This document shows, in pieces, positions 1 to 8,055 of a stretch of 54,349 nt of DNA. The notes under the pieces are model-generated. The model saw only the letters and a list, made by a program, of their open reading frames with translations, had not been told where the DNA came from and ran no database searches. A program made the position numbers and the translations under genes. Source of the stretch: Caulobacter sp. (lineage in GTDB: Bacteria > Pseudomonadota > Alphaproteobacteria > Caulobacterales > Caulobacteraceae); the NCBI GenBank assembly GCA_030678995.1, contig JAUXTQ010000022.1:1-54349 (forward strand), read 5' to 3'. Numbering within the stretch: position 1 is the stretch's first letter; every line of letters begins with the position of its first letter.

Positions 1-2
1 CG

Positions 3-362
3 GAGGACGGCAAGATCAGCCTGGCCGTACTGGCCCAGGCGGTGCTGGCAGCCGTCAACGCCGCCGCCAGCGCGCGGGGCGGCGGCCTGGCGGACGCAGT
101 GTCAGCGGTGCTGAAGGGCGGCTTCGCCGGGGCGCGGGCCGAGGGCGGCCCGGTCGCGGGCGGCGGGGCTTATCTGGTTGGCGAGCGCGGACCGGAAGTG
201 TTCCGCCCGGCCGGCGCGGGCGTGATCGAACCCGCCGGCGCCGGCGGCCTGACCGTCAACGTGACAGTGCAGGGCGGCGGGCCCGAAGGCCTCGTCCGCT
301 CCGAAGCGCAGGTCGCCCAGGCCCTGGCGCGGGCCGTCAGCCTGGGCGCGCGCCGGCTCTAG
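3..362 (+). CDS. GTA tail tape measure protein, C-terminal part (gp11-like)
   Basis: The reading frame is open from base 3, so the gene continues upstream of the window; only the last ~119 residues are present. They are Ala/Gly-rich and end with the pattern seen at the C-terminus of lambda-type and gene-transfer-agent tape-measure proteins: a glycine-rich stretch, then AYLVGERGPEVFRP, then a short valine-rich tail. In GTA particles this protein sets tail length and sits inside the tail tube. The next sense-strand genes are the gp12-gp15 equivalents, which supports the assignment. The TAG stop (360-362) overlaps the stop of the antisense DUF805 gene. The family is clear from context; the short fragment alone would be weaker evidence. 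Confidence 0.8.
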   Translation, partial: EDGKISLAVLAQAVLAAVNAAASARGGGLADAVSAVLKGGFAGARAEGGPVAGGGAYLVGERGPEVFRPAGAGVIEPAGAGGLTVNVTVQGGGPEGLVRSEAQVAQALARAVSLGARRL

Positions 363-826
363 GCGACCGCCGGCGTGGCCGGCGCGGGACCGTATTTGTT
401 GTCGCCCGGATTACCGCTCGACAGGCCGACCCACAGCAGGAAGCCGAACCAGATCAGGAAGGCCAGCAGGAAGGCCAGGATCATGCCGCCAACGCCGGCC
501 ATCACCGCCGCCATGATCGCGGACTCATCGGCGTTGGAAATCCCGGCCATCACCGCCGGTCCGGCGACCATTACGATCGCGCCGACGATCAGCACTGTGC
601 AGATCAGGATCGGCCAGATCTGCAACCAGCCGCTCTTGCCCATGTCATGCAGGCGTTTGGAATAGACGCAGACGCTGCAATAGATCGACGCGAGGCTGAT
701 CAGCAAACCGATCAGCGGGATCCAGCTCGCGACGACGTTCACGCCCAGAAGCACCAGCCAGCCGATCCAGAAGGCCGAGCGGCCGATGCGGCCCTCCGCC
801 GAGAAGAAAAGAGTCTTCCAGTCCAT
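359..826 (-). CDS. DUF805 family inner-membrane protein
   Basis: A 155-residue membrane protein with the DUF805 landmarks: RIGRSAFW near residue 13, KRLHDMGKSGW near residue 58, and GNPGDNKYGP close to the C-terminus, with about four hydrophobic helices between. The ATG at 826 is preceded by a good ribosome site (GGAGGCG, about 7 bases upstream). DUF805 proteins are small polytopic membrane proteins of unknown role. The position is odd: it is transcribed against the GTA tail genes and lies between the tape-measure and gp12 genes, its stop codon overlapping the tape-measure stop. Its job here is unknown; it may simply have inserted into the cluster. Confidence 0.9.
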   Translation of the reverse strand: MDWKTLFFSAEGRIGRSAFWIGWLVLLGVNVVASWIPLIGLLISLASIYCSVCVYSKRLHDMGKSGWLQIWPILICTVLIVGAIVMVAGPAVMAGISNADESAIMAAVMAGVGGMILAFLLAFLIWFGFLLWVGLSSGNPGDNKYGPAPATPAVA

Positions 827-915
827 TTGATTCGCCTCCAGCCCAGGGCCGAACGGTAAACCCGTGTTCGCCGAAGGGACAGGGGGCGGCTGATGGCCCT
901 GAAAACAGGAAAATC

Positions 916-1527
916 ATGTCCTTTCATGAAGTCCGCCTGCCGGCGCGGTTGGCGTTCGGCTCGACCGGCGGGGTCGAGCGGCGCACCGAGGTTGTCACCC
1001 TGGCCTCCGGGTTCGAGCGCCGCTCGACGCCCTGGGCGCATGGCCGCCGCCGCTATCTGATCGGAGCCGGGGTGCGGTCGCTGGACGACGCGGCGGCGCT
1101 GGTCGCCTTCTTCGAGGGGCGGCGGGGGCGGCTGCACGGCTTCCGCTTTCGTGATTTCACCGATTTCCGCTCCTGCCTGCCCTCCGGCGCCGTGTCGCCG
1201 ACCGACCAGCCGCTGGGAACCGGCGACGGCGAGACCGCGGTCTTCGCCCTGGCCAAGCGCTATGACGATGTGGCGCGGCCCATCGCCAAGCCTGTCGCCG
1301 GAACGGTGCGCGCAGCGGTGGACGGGGTCGAGACCGCTGCCTTCACCATCGACACGACAACCGGCCTGGTCACCTTCGCTGCCGCCCCGGGGGCGGGGGC
1401 CGTCCTCACCGCCGGGTTCGAGTTCGACACCCCGGTGCGCTTCGATGCCGACCGCATCGACGTGACCCTGGAGAGCTTCGAGGCCGGCCGCGTGGTCGCT
1501 GTGCCGCTGATCGAGCTGCGGATCTGA
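916..1527 (+). CDS. GTA distal tail protein, gp12-like (DUF2460)
   Basis: 203 residues, close to the usual length of the DUF2460/TIGR02217 family. Family features are the N-terminal SFHEVRLPARLAFGSTGG stretch and a central RRYLIGAGVRSLDD...FFEGRRGRLHGFRFRD segment. In RcGTA the equivalent protein is the distal tail protein that joins the tube to the baseplate hub. It starts at ATG 916, with AGGAAAA just upstream. Next in order are the hub (gp13), cell-wall peptidase (gp14) and megatron (gp15) genes. The 89 bases before it include the start region of the divergent DUF805 gene. Confidence 0.9.
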   Translation: MSFHEVRLPARLAFGSTGGVERRTEVVTLASGFERRSTPWAHGRRRYLIGAGVRSLDDAAALVAFFEGRRGRLHGFRFRDFTDFRSCLPSGAVSPTDQPLGTGDGETAVFALAKRYDDVARPIAKPVAGTVRAAVDGVETAAFTIDTTTGLVTFAAAPGAGAVLTAGFEFDTPVRFDADRIDVTLESFEAGRVVAVPLIELRI

Positions 1528-1536
1528 CCCCCCTCT

Positions 1537-1582
1537 CACTGTCATCCCGGACGGCCCGAAGGGACGATCCGGGATGACAGTG
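1537..1582. repeat. Palindromic intergenic repeat inside the GTA cluster
   Basis: A perfect 15-bp inverted repeat (1537-1551 CACTGTCATCCCGGA; 1568-1582 is its reverse complement) with a 16-base loop containing CCCGAAGGG. It lies in the 99-bp gap between gp12 and gp13, which run in the same direction. The transcript could form a strong hairpin, but no T-run follows, so a simple terminator is unlikely; a dispersed repeat or an mRNA-processing or stability element is more plausible. Confidence 0.75.
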
Positions 1583-1626
1583 GAGTGGTGACGTCACGAC
1601 ACCGAAAACCACGACAGGCATCACCC

Positions 1627-2286
1627 ATGAAGACCATTCCCCCGGCCCTGGCCGACCGGATTGAATCCGGCGCGGCGACGTTGGCCCATGTCTGGTTGCT
1701 GACGCGGCGGGATGAGGTCCGGCTGGGCTTCACCGATCATGACCGCGACCTGGTCCACGACGACGTGCTCTGCCGCGCCGACAGTGGATGGACCGCCGGC
1801 GCCGCCGACGCGGGCCTGGGCTTCGCGCCGGGCATGGCCTCGGCCAGCGGTGGTCTGGACAGCGAGGCCCTGGCCGAGGCTGACATCGCCGCCGGCCTCT
1901 ACGACGGCTGCGCGGTCGAGTGCCGCCGGGTCGACTGGTCCCAGCCGGCCCTGTTCGTCAGCCTGTGGACTGGAACCATCACCCGGCTGCGTCGGGAGGG
2001 GCTGGCGTTCACCGCCGAGATCGAGGGGCCGCTGGCGGCCCTGGACCGGGTGGCCGGCCGCACCTTCGGCCGGCTGTGCGACGCCAACCTGGGCGATGAG
2101 CGATGTGGCGTGGCCGGCGACCATCCGGCCTTCGGCGACGGTTGCGACAAGCGTTCCGGCGTTTGTTCAGGTCGATTCGACAACCTGCTCAATTTCCGGG
2201 GCTTTTCGATGATCCCCGGTGAGGATTTTCTGACCGTCTATCCAGCCCGTGGCGAGCGCCATGACGGGACCTCGCGCCGTGGATAG
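1627..2286 (+). CDS. GTA baseplate hub protein, gp13-like (DUF2163, phage BR0599 family)
   Basis: 219 residues from ATG 1627 (MKTIPPALADRI); the frame is open further upstream but only this start fits the family. LLTRRDEVRLGFTDHDRDL near residue 25 is typical of DUF2163. Four cysteines in the C-terminal half (Cys151, Cys160, Cys173, Cys180; contexts LCDANLGDERCGV and GCDKRSGVC) match the conserved set that binds an iron-sulfur cluster in the RcGTA hub protein. The gene overlaps the start of gp14 by 26 bases, so translation is probably coupled. Its role would be the central baseplate hub that links the tail to the host-recognition complex. Confidence 0.9.
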   Translation: MKTIPPALADRIESGAATLAHVWLLTRRDEVRLGFTDHDRDLVHDDVLCRADSGWTAGAADAGLGFAPGMASASGGLDSEALAEADIAAGLYDGCAVECRRVDWSQPALFVSLWTGTITRLRREGLAFTAEIEGPLAALDRVAGRTFGRLCDANLGDERCGVAGDHPAFGDGCDKRSGVCSGRFDNLLNFRGFSMIPGEDFLTVYPARGERHDGTSRRG

Positions 2287-2728
2287 GGCGGCCATCGCCG
2301 CCGCCGCCCGATCCTGGATCGGCACCCCCTATCGCCATCAGGCCTCGCTCAAGGGGGTCGGCTGCGACTGCCTGGGGCTGGTGCGGGGCGTCTGGCGCGA
2401 GCTCTACGGCGCCGAGCCGGAAGCGCCGCCGCCCTATCGCCCGGACTGGGCAGAGACGGGCGGCCGCGAGACCCTGCTGGACGCGGCGCGACGACATCTT
2501 TTCGAGATACCGCCAGACGACGCCCAGCCCGGCGACGTCCTGCTGTTCCGCATGAGCCCGGACGCCTGCCTCAAGCATTGCGCCATCGTCTCGGCCGGCG
2601 CGCCGGGCGATCCGGAGCCGCGCATCGTCCACGCCTACTGGGGCCGGGCGGTGGTGGAGAGCTGGCTGGGTCCCTGGTGGTGGCGGCGGCTGGCGCACGC
2701 CTTTTCCTTTCCTCAGACGAGCGACTGA
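2261..2728 (+). CDS. GTA cell-wall peptidase, gp14-like (NlpC/P60)
   Basis: 155 residues from ATG 2261; a GTG at 2249 would add only four residues. The NlpC/P60 active site is visible: the Asp-Cys pair GCDCLGLVRGVW with catalytic Cys37, and a histidine near residue 106 (CLKHCAIVS). These enzymes cut peptidoglycan stem peptides. In GTA tails this peptidase is thought to open the recipient cell wall during DNA delivery. It overlaps gp13 by 26 bases and is followed after one base by gp15, so the tail-tip genes are tightly coupled. Confidence 0.92.
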   Translation: MTGPRAVDRAAIAAAARSWIGTPYRHQASLKGVGCDCLGLVRGVWRELYGAEPEAPPPYRPDWAETGGRETLLDAARRHLFEIPPDDAQPGDVLLFRMSPDACLKHCAIVSAGAPGDPEPRIVHAYWGRAVVESWLGPWWWRRLAHAFSFPQTSD

Positions 2729-2729
2729 C

Positions 2730-5700
2730 ATGGCCCAGGTCATCCTTTCGAGCCTCGGTCGCGCGCTGGGCGGGGCGCCCCTGGCGGCCCTGGGCAACGC
2801 GGCCGGCGCCGCCCTCGACCGGGCCGCCATCGCCAGCCTGCAGCCGGCCCGCCAGCTGGGGCCGCGCCTGCGCGAGCTGCACCTGATGTCCGCCGCCGAA
2901 GGGGCGCCGATGGCCGCCGTGTTTGGCCGCGCCCGGGTCTCCGGCCAGGTGATCTGGGCCGCCCGCTTCAAGGAGCGCCGCATCGAGCGCCAGGCCGGCG
3001 GCGGCAAGGGCGGGCCAAAGACCGTCGAGTACCGCTACAGCCTGTCCTTTGCCGTGGCCCTCTGCGAGGGGCCGATCGACGGGATCGGCCGCGTCTGGGC
3101 CGACGGCAAGCCGATGGACATGGCCGGCGTCACCCTGCGGCTCTATCGCGGCGACGAGACCCAGACCCCCGATCCGCTGATCGAGGCGGTCGAGGGCGCC
3201 GCCCCGGCCTTCCGCGGTTGTGCCTATGCGGTGTTCGAGGATCTGCCGCTGGAACCTTTCGGCAATCGACCGCCACAGCTGTCATTCGAGGTGTTCCGCC
3301 GGCCGGCGTCGGACACGGGGCTGGAAACGCGGCTGAAGGGCGTGTGCCTGATCCCGGGGGCGGGGGAGTTCGTCTACGCCACCGACATCATTCAGCGCCG
3401 CGACGGCCTGACCAAGCTGACCGCCGAGAACGCCAACAACGGCGAGGGCCGACCCGACCTGCTGGTCTCGCTCGACCAGCTGCAGGCCCAGCTGCCTAGT
3501 CTGGAAGAGGTGACCCTGGTGGTCGCCTGGTTCGGGACCAGCCTGGACGCCGGCGCCTGCCAGTTCCGGCCCGGTGTGGAGCAGACGGCCAAGACGACCC
3601 ACCCCTGGAGCTGGAAGGCCGGCGGCGTCGGACGGGGCGGGGCGCACCTGATCTCGCAGCATGAGGGCGGCCCGGCCTATGGCGGCACGCCCGCCGACCG
3701 CGCCGTGCTGCAGGCCATCGCCGAGCTGAAGGCGCGGGGGCTCAAGGTGACCCTCTATCCCTTCATCCTGATGGACTTCGAGGGCTATCCGTGGCGTGGC
3801 AGGATTGTGGGAGAAGCGGCGGATATTACGTCACTATTCGGCGTGGCATCACCCGATGATTTCACCGCCGACGGGCAGACGGTCGCCTATGCCGGCCCGG
3901 CGGACTGGGGACTGCGCCGGATGGTGCTGCACCACGCGAAGCTGGCCCAGATGGCCGGCGGGGTGGACGGCTTCCTGATCGGCTCGGAGCTGCGCGGGAT
4001 CACCGCCATCCGCGACGGCGACAGCTTCCCGGCGGTGGCGGCCCTGCGCGATCTGGCCGCCGACTGCCGCGCCCTGCTGGGGAGCGGCGCGGCCATCGGC
4101 TATGCCGCCGACTGGAGCGAATATTTCGGCCATCAGCCCGACGACGCGTCCGGCGACGTGTTCTTCCACCTCGACCCGCTGTGGGCCGACGCCGCCATCG
4201 ATTTCGTCGGCATCGACTACTATCCGCCCCTGGCCGACTGGCGGGACGGCGAGCCGCAGGATGCCTGGGACATCGCCTCGGGCGAGGGGTTCGACTGGTT
4301 CTACGCCACACCCGGGGACCGCGCGGCGCGCATCCGCTCCCCGATCACCGACAGCGCCTACGACGAATCGTGGGTCTTCCGGCCGAAGGATCTGATCAGC
4401 TGGTGGTCCAGCGCCCACCACGACCGCCCCGGGGGAGTCCGTTCGGCGACGCCCACCGCCTGGGGTCCGATGTCCAAACCGATCCGGCTGATCGAGTTCG
4501 GCTGTCCGGCGGTGGACAAGGGCGCCAACGCCCCCAACCTGTTCATCGACCCCAAGAGCAGCGAAAGCGCCTTGCCGCCGTTTTCCACCGGCGCCCGCGA
4601 CGACCTGGGCCAGCGACGGACGCTGGAGGCCGTGCTCGCCCACTTTGCCGATAGCGCGAGTAATCCCGTCTCGCCGGTCTATGGCGGACCGATGGTCGCC
4701 GCCATGAGCGTCTGGTGCTGGGACGCGCGGCCGTTCCCCGACTTTCCGGCGCGGACCACGGTCTGGGCCGACGGCCCCAACTGGGCGCTGGGCCACTGGC
4801 TCAACGGCCGGGTCGGCTCCGCGCCGCTGGCCGATCTGATCAAGGCCCTGGCGGCCCGGGCCGGGGTGACGCTCGATCCGGGCGACATCAACGGCGTGGT
4901 CAGCGGCTATGTGGTCGAGGCGCCGATGCGGCTGCGCGACGCGCTGGAGCCCCTGGCCCTGGCGTTCAGCTTCGACGCCGCCGAGCGGGGCGGGACCGCG
5001 GCGCTGGTCGCCCGGGACGGTCCCGTCGCCGCCACCCTGGGCGAGGACGACCTGGCCCTGCCCGAGGACCGCGACCCCTGCGTCGATGCGCGAGGGCTTG
5101 AAACTCCGCCCGACGAGCTGCGCCTGCGATTCATCGACGAGACGGCCGACTACCGCATCGGCGGCCTGACCGTGCGCCGCGACCCGGCCGACGGCGGCGG
5201 GACGGAGCTGATCGACCTGCCCATCGTCGCCACGGCGGCCCTGGCCGAGGGGGTCGGCCGCCGGGTGCTGGCGCGGGGGCAGGCCGCCCGGGAAGCCCGC
5301 ACCACGCACCTGTCGCCGCTGATGGCCCTGACCCTCGAGCCCGGCGACCGGCTGGCCTTCGAGGGCGAGGCGACCATCTGGCGGCTGGCGGGCCTGGACC
5401 GCGACGAACGCCCCCGCGCCGGCCTGCAGGCCGCCGAGCCGCCGGTCGACGCCGTCATCGCGCCGCCGGACTGGACGCCGCCGCCGGCGGCCGAGCCGGC
5501 CGGTCCGCCGATGGTCCACATCCTCGACCTGCCGCCCCTGCCGGGCGCGGAGGACGACGCCCGGCCGCTGATCGCCGCGGGGCTGGAGCCCTGGCGCGAC
5601 CTGGACGTCCATGCCGGCGTCAGCGCCGAGGCCCTGACCCTTCGCGCGCAGCTGACGCAGCCGGCGGGCGTGGGCGAGACCCTGACCGATCTCGCCGCCG

Positions 5701-6437
5701 GGCCGCTGCACCGCCTCGACCCGGCGGGGCGCCTGACGGTCCGGATTGAAGGCGCCGCGCTGGAAAGCCGCCCGCTCGCGGCCGTGCTGGCCGGGGCCAA
5801 TGCCCTGGCCGTCCGAACCGAGGCCGGCGATTGGGAAATCCTGCAGTTCCTGACCGCACAGGCCGTGGCCGAAGAGACCTGGACCCTGTCGGGCCTGCTG
5901 CGCGGCCAGGCCGGCAGCGATCCGGCCATGGCCGCCCTGACCCCGGCCGGCGCGTCGGTCGTGCTGCTGGGCGAGGGTCTGGCGCGGGGCCAGGTCGCCC
6001 TGTCCGAGCGGGGCCTGCCCCTGCTCTGGCGCGCCGCCCCCGCCGGGGGCCCGCCGGGCGGAAACGCCATGACGGAGATGAGCTTCACCTGGCGCGCCTT
6101 GGCCCTGCGGCCGTGGAGCCCGGCCCATTTGCGGCTGGAGGTGGGGGAGGGCGACGACCTCATCATCCGCTGGATCCGCCGCGCCCGCCTGGGCGGCGAC
6201 GGCTGGGAGACCGAACCGCCGCTGTCTGAGGAGCGGGAGATCTACCGGGTCGAGATCCTCGACGGCGAGACGGTGGTCCGCGCCGCCGAGACCGACGCGC
6301 CGGCCTTCCCGTGGACCGCCGCGATGCAGGCCGCCGATTTTCCCTCCGGCGTCCCGAACCCGGTGACCGTCCGCGTCGCCCAGGGATCGGCCGTGTTCGG
6401 CTGGGGCGCCGCGACGCAGCGGAGCCTGTGGCGCTGA
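2730..6437 (+). CDS. GTA megatron / host-specificity tail protein, gp15-like
   Basis: A 1235-residue protein, slightly shorter than the ~1300 of RcGTA gp15. The N-terminal 250 residues are tail-hub-like. From about 260 to 620 comes the GTA TIM-barrel-like domain, recognisable from VVAWFGTSLDAG...WSWKAGG, IDYYPPLADWRDGEP and the RLIEFGCPAVDKG segment. The rest contains the phage-tail fold typical of this family (residues ~650-1235). The protein forms the tail tip and baseplate and contacts the recipient surface. ATG 2730 lies one base after the gp14 stop. It is the last gene of the GTA cluster here; a long hairpin follows at 6465-6517. Confidence 0.93.
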   Translation: MAQVILSSLGRALGGAPLAALGNAAGAALDRAAIASLQPARQLGPRLRELHLMSAAEGAPMAAVFGRARVSGQVIWAARFKERRIERQAGGGKGGPKTVEYRYSLSFAVALCEGPIDGIGRVWADGKPMDMAGVTLRLYRGDETQTPDPLIEAVEGAAPAFRGCAYAVFEDLPLEPFGNRPPQLSFEVFRRPASDTGLETRLKGVCLIPGAGEFVYATDIIQRRDGLTKLTAENANNGEGRPDLLVSLDQLQAQLPSLEEVTLVVAWFGTSLDAGACQFRPGVEQTAKTTHPWSWKAGGVGRGGAHLISQHEGGPAYGGTPADRAVLQAIAELKARGLKVTLYPFILMDFEGYPWRGRIVGEAADITSLFGVASPDDFTADGQTVAYAGPADWGLRRMVLHHAKLAQMAGGVDGFLIGSELRGITAIRDGDSFPAVAALRDLAADCRALLGSGAAIGYAADWSEYFGHQPDDASGDVFFHLDPLWADAAIDFVGIDYYPPLADWRDGEPQDAWDIASGEGFDWFYATPGDRAARIRSPITDSAYDESWVFRPKDLISWWSSAHHDRPGGVRSATPTAWGPMSKPIRLIEFGCPAVDKGANAPNLFIDPKSSESALPPFSTGARDDLGQRRTLEAVLAHFADSASNPVSPVYGGPMVAAMSVWCWDARPFPDFPARTTVWADGPNWALGHWLNGRVGSAPLADLIKALAARAGVTLDPGDINGVVSGYVVEAPMRLRDALEPLALAFSFDAAERGGTAALVARDGPVAATLGEDDLALPEDRDPCVDARGLETPPDELRLRFIDETADYRIGGLTVRRDPADGGGTELIDLPIVATAALAEGVGRRVLARGQAAREARTTHLSPLMALTLEPGDRLAFEGEATIWRLAGLDRDERPRAGLQAAEPPVDAVIAPPDWTPPPAAEPAGPPMVHILDLPPLPGAEDDARPLIAAGLEPWRDLDVHAGVSAEALTLRAQLTQPAGVGETLTDLAAGPLHRLDPAGRLTVRIEGAALESRPLAAVLAGANALAVRTEAGDWEILQFLTAQAVAEETWTLSGLLRGQAGSDPAMAALTPAGASVVLLGEGLARGQVALSERGLPLLWRAAPAGGPPGGNAMTEMSFTWRALALRPWSPAHLRLEVGEGDDLIIRWIRRARLGGDGWETEPPLSEEREIYRVEILDGETVVRAAETDAPAFPWTAAMQAADFPSGVPNPVTVRVAQGSAVFGWGAATQRSLWR

Positions 6438-6464
6438 GCGGCGAGACGCTCTATCTGATGCCCA

Positions 6465-6517
6465 TCGAGCCTGTCCCGACCTGACTGGATCAGTCTGGTC
6501 GGGATAAACAGGCTCGA
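6465..6517. terminator. Long hairpin after the GTA cluster
   Basis: A nested inverted repeat: outer arms TCGAGCCTGT (6465-6474) and ACAGGCTCGA (6508-6517), inner arms CCCGACC (6475-6481) and GGTCGGG (6497-6503), and a palindromic loop ACTGGATCAGT (6484-6494). It begins 28 bases after the last GTA tail gene, in the 164-base gap before the J-domain gene. It could end or protect the GTA transcript. There is no clear T-run, so classical intrinsic termination is uncertain. Confidence 0.5.
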
Positions 6518-6601
6518 CCTTAATGTTGGGCGCGCGACCTTACGCCGAATCGACAGCCACTTCGGCGGGTCGCGCTCACGGATTTCTCTCGCGAGGGGCA
6601 C

Positions 6602-7540
6602 TTGGCGCGCGACCCATATCTTGAACTCGGCGTGCCGCGGACGGCGACGACGGAAGACATCCGCAAGGCCTTCCGCAAACTGGCCAAGCAGTTCCACCCT
6701 GATGCCAACCCCGGCGACAACACCGCCGAGGAGAGGTTCAAGCGCGTCTCGTCGGCGTTCGACATCATCGGCGACGAGGACAAGCGCCGGAAATTCGACC
6801 GCGGCGAGATCGACGCCGACGGCCGCGAGCAGCATCCCGGCTTCGGCGGCGGCGGCCCGTTCGGCCCCGGCGGGGCGTCCGGCGGCCGCTATCGGCCCGG
6901 CCCGGGCAGTCCCGGCTTCGAGGGCGTGGACATCAACGACATCCTCGGCGACGTGTTCGGCCAGCGCGGGCCGGGCGGCCCCGGTGGCGGCCGCGCAGGC
7001 TTCGGCTTCGGCGGCGGCGGTCGCGGGTCCGACCTGCGGGCGCATCTGGACATCGACCTTGAGGAGGCCATCCGCGGCGGCAAGAAGCGCATCGCCTTCT
7101 CCGACGGCCGCACCCTTGACGTAAACATCCCCAAGGGGGCCCAGGACGGCCAGACCCTGCGCCTGAAAGGGCAGGGAGCGCCCGGCCGGGCCGGCGCCGG
7201 CGACGCCCTGATCGAGATCGGCATCAGGCCGCACGCCCTCTATCGCCGCGAGGGCGATGTCCTGCACATGGACATCCCGGTCTCCGTTCCCGACGCCGTC
7301 CTCGGCGGCAAGATCGAGGCCCCCACGCCCGACGGCCCGGTGACCCTGACCGTCCCGCGGGGCAGCAACAGCGGGGCGCAGCTGCGGCTCAAGGGCCGCG
7401 GCTTCGTCAACGCCAAGGGCGTGCGCGGCGACCTGCTGGCCCGCCTGATCGTTACTCTGCCGCCGATCGTCGATCCCGCGCTCGAAAAGTTCGCCGAGAC
7501 CTGGCGTCAGGAACGGCCCTACTCGCCAAAGAGGCGTTAG
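6602..7540 (+). CDS. DnaJ-class co-chaperone without zinc finger (CbpA-like)
   Basis: 312 residues. The J domain covers residues 1-70, with HPD at 32-34 and KAFRKLAK before it; the tripeptide stimulates the DnaK ATPase. A Gly/Phe-rich linker covers about 75-145, followed by a DnaJ C-terminal substrate-binding domain (about 145-305) with repeated LRLKG motifs. The four CXXCXGXG zinc repeats of true DnaJ are absent, so it is a CbpA-type (class II) J protein. The start is TTG 6602 (MARDPYLELGV), which matches the family N-terminus and has GAGGGGCA upstream. It stands alone between the GTA cluster and the PepSY/two-component operon. Confidence 0.9.
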   Translation: MARDPYLELGVPRTATTEDIRKAFRKLAKQFHPDANPGDNTAEERFKRVSSAFDIIGDEDKRRKFDRGEIDADGREQHPGFGGGGPFGPGGASGGRYRPGPGSPGFEGVDINDILGDVFGQRGPGGPGGGRAGFGFGGGGRGSDLRAHLDIDLEEAIRGGKKRIAFSDGRTLDVNIPKGAQDGQTLRLKGQGAPGRAGAGDALIEIGIRPHALYRREGDVLHMDIPVSVPDAVLGGKIEAPTPDGPVTLTVPRGSNSGAQLRLKGRGFVNAKGVRGDLLARLIVTLPPIVDPALEKFAETWRQERPYSPKRR

Positions 7541-7576
7541 GCGTGACACAGGGCCGCGGGGATTGGATAACGTGTC

Positions 7577-7598
7577 CATTCAGCCCGCATTCAGCCGG
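7577..7598 (+). promoter_or_regulatory. Tandem 11-bp direct repeat, probable OmpR-family binding box
   Basis: CATTCAGCCCG (7577-7587) is followed immediately by CATTCAGCCGG (7588-7598); 9 of 11 bases match in strict tandem. An 11-bp period, about one helical turn, is the usual spacing of the half-sites bound by winged-helix OmpR/PhoB regulators. It lies 20 bases before the PepSY gene that heads an operon encoding such a regulator, so autoregulation is the simplest reading. The binding protein is inferred. Confidence 0.55.
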
Positions 7599-7618
7599 CG
7601 ACTCATAGAACCCAGGGC

Positions 7619-8044
7619 ATGAAGCGCCTGACCGTCCTCTTCGCGGCTCTCCTGATGTCCACCGCCCTCCCGGCGGCGGCGCAGGCCCAGGGCTGTCCGA
7701 AGGGCAACAATGTCGTCGCCAAGGCCTGCCGCGCCGAGATGGCCCGCCGGGACGACGACGACGACGGTGGCCGCGGCCGACCGCCCCGTGGCGGCAACTC
7801 CCTCGGCGACGGCTGGGCGCCCCGTGAGGACGACGCCCGCGAGGGTGTCCGCGGCGGCCGGCTGGTGCCGCTGGAAAGCGTGATCCGCAATATTGCCCGC
7901 TCGACCCCGGGCCGGCTGCTCGACGCCGGTCTCGAGGACCAGGGCGGCCGTCCGATCTACCGCGTGCGCTGGCAGGCGGCGAACGGACAACGTATCGACT
8001 TCATCGTGGACGCGCGCACCGGCGCGATCATCGGCCGAAACTAG
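7619..8044 (+). CDS. Periplasmic PepSY-domain protein of a two-component operon
   Basis: 141 residues. An N-terminal signal peptide (MKRLTVLFAALLMSTALPAAAQAQ) should send it to the periplasm. An acidic/arginine-rich low-complexity linker at about 42-80 includes DDDDDGGRGR. The C-terminal ~60 residues fit a PepSY domain: VIRNIARSTPGRLLDAGLE, then a strand pattern ending FIVDARTGAIIG. The regulator gene starts 11 bases after its stop. Small periplasmic PepSY proteins next to OmpR/histidine-kinase pairs often modulate the kinase; FeuN in rhizobia is a functional parallel, though I cannot claim homology. The role here is inferred from context. Confidence 0.75.
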   Translation: MKRLTVLFAALLMSTALPAAAQAQGCPKGNNVVAKACRAEMARRDDDDDGGRGRPPRGGNSLGDGWAPREDDAREGVRGGRLVPLESVIRNIARSTPGRLLDAGLEDQGGRPIYRVRWQAANGQRIDFIVDARTGAIIGRN

Positions 8045-8055
8045 AAGGACCTCCC

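Noticed and set aside
3849..6128. Long open frame opposite the GTA gp15 gene
   Set aside because: Its protein is low-complexity Gly/Arg/Gln-rich with no domain; it is a high-GC antisense shadow of a well-supported gene.
1..6437. An active prophage
   Set aside because: Gene order matches GTA gp11-gp15 and no integrase, lysis, repressor or attachment site is present in the window.
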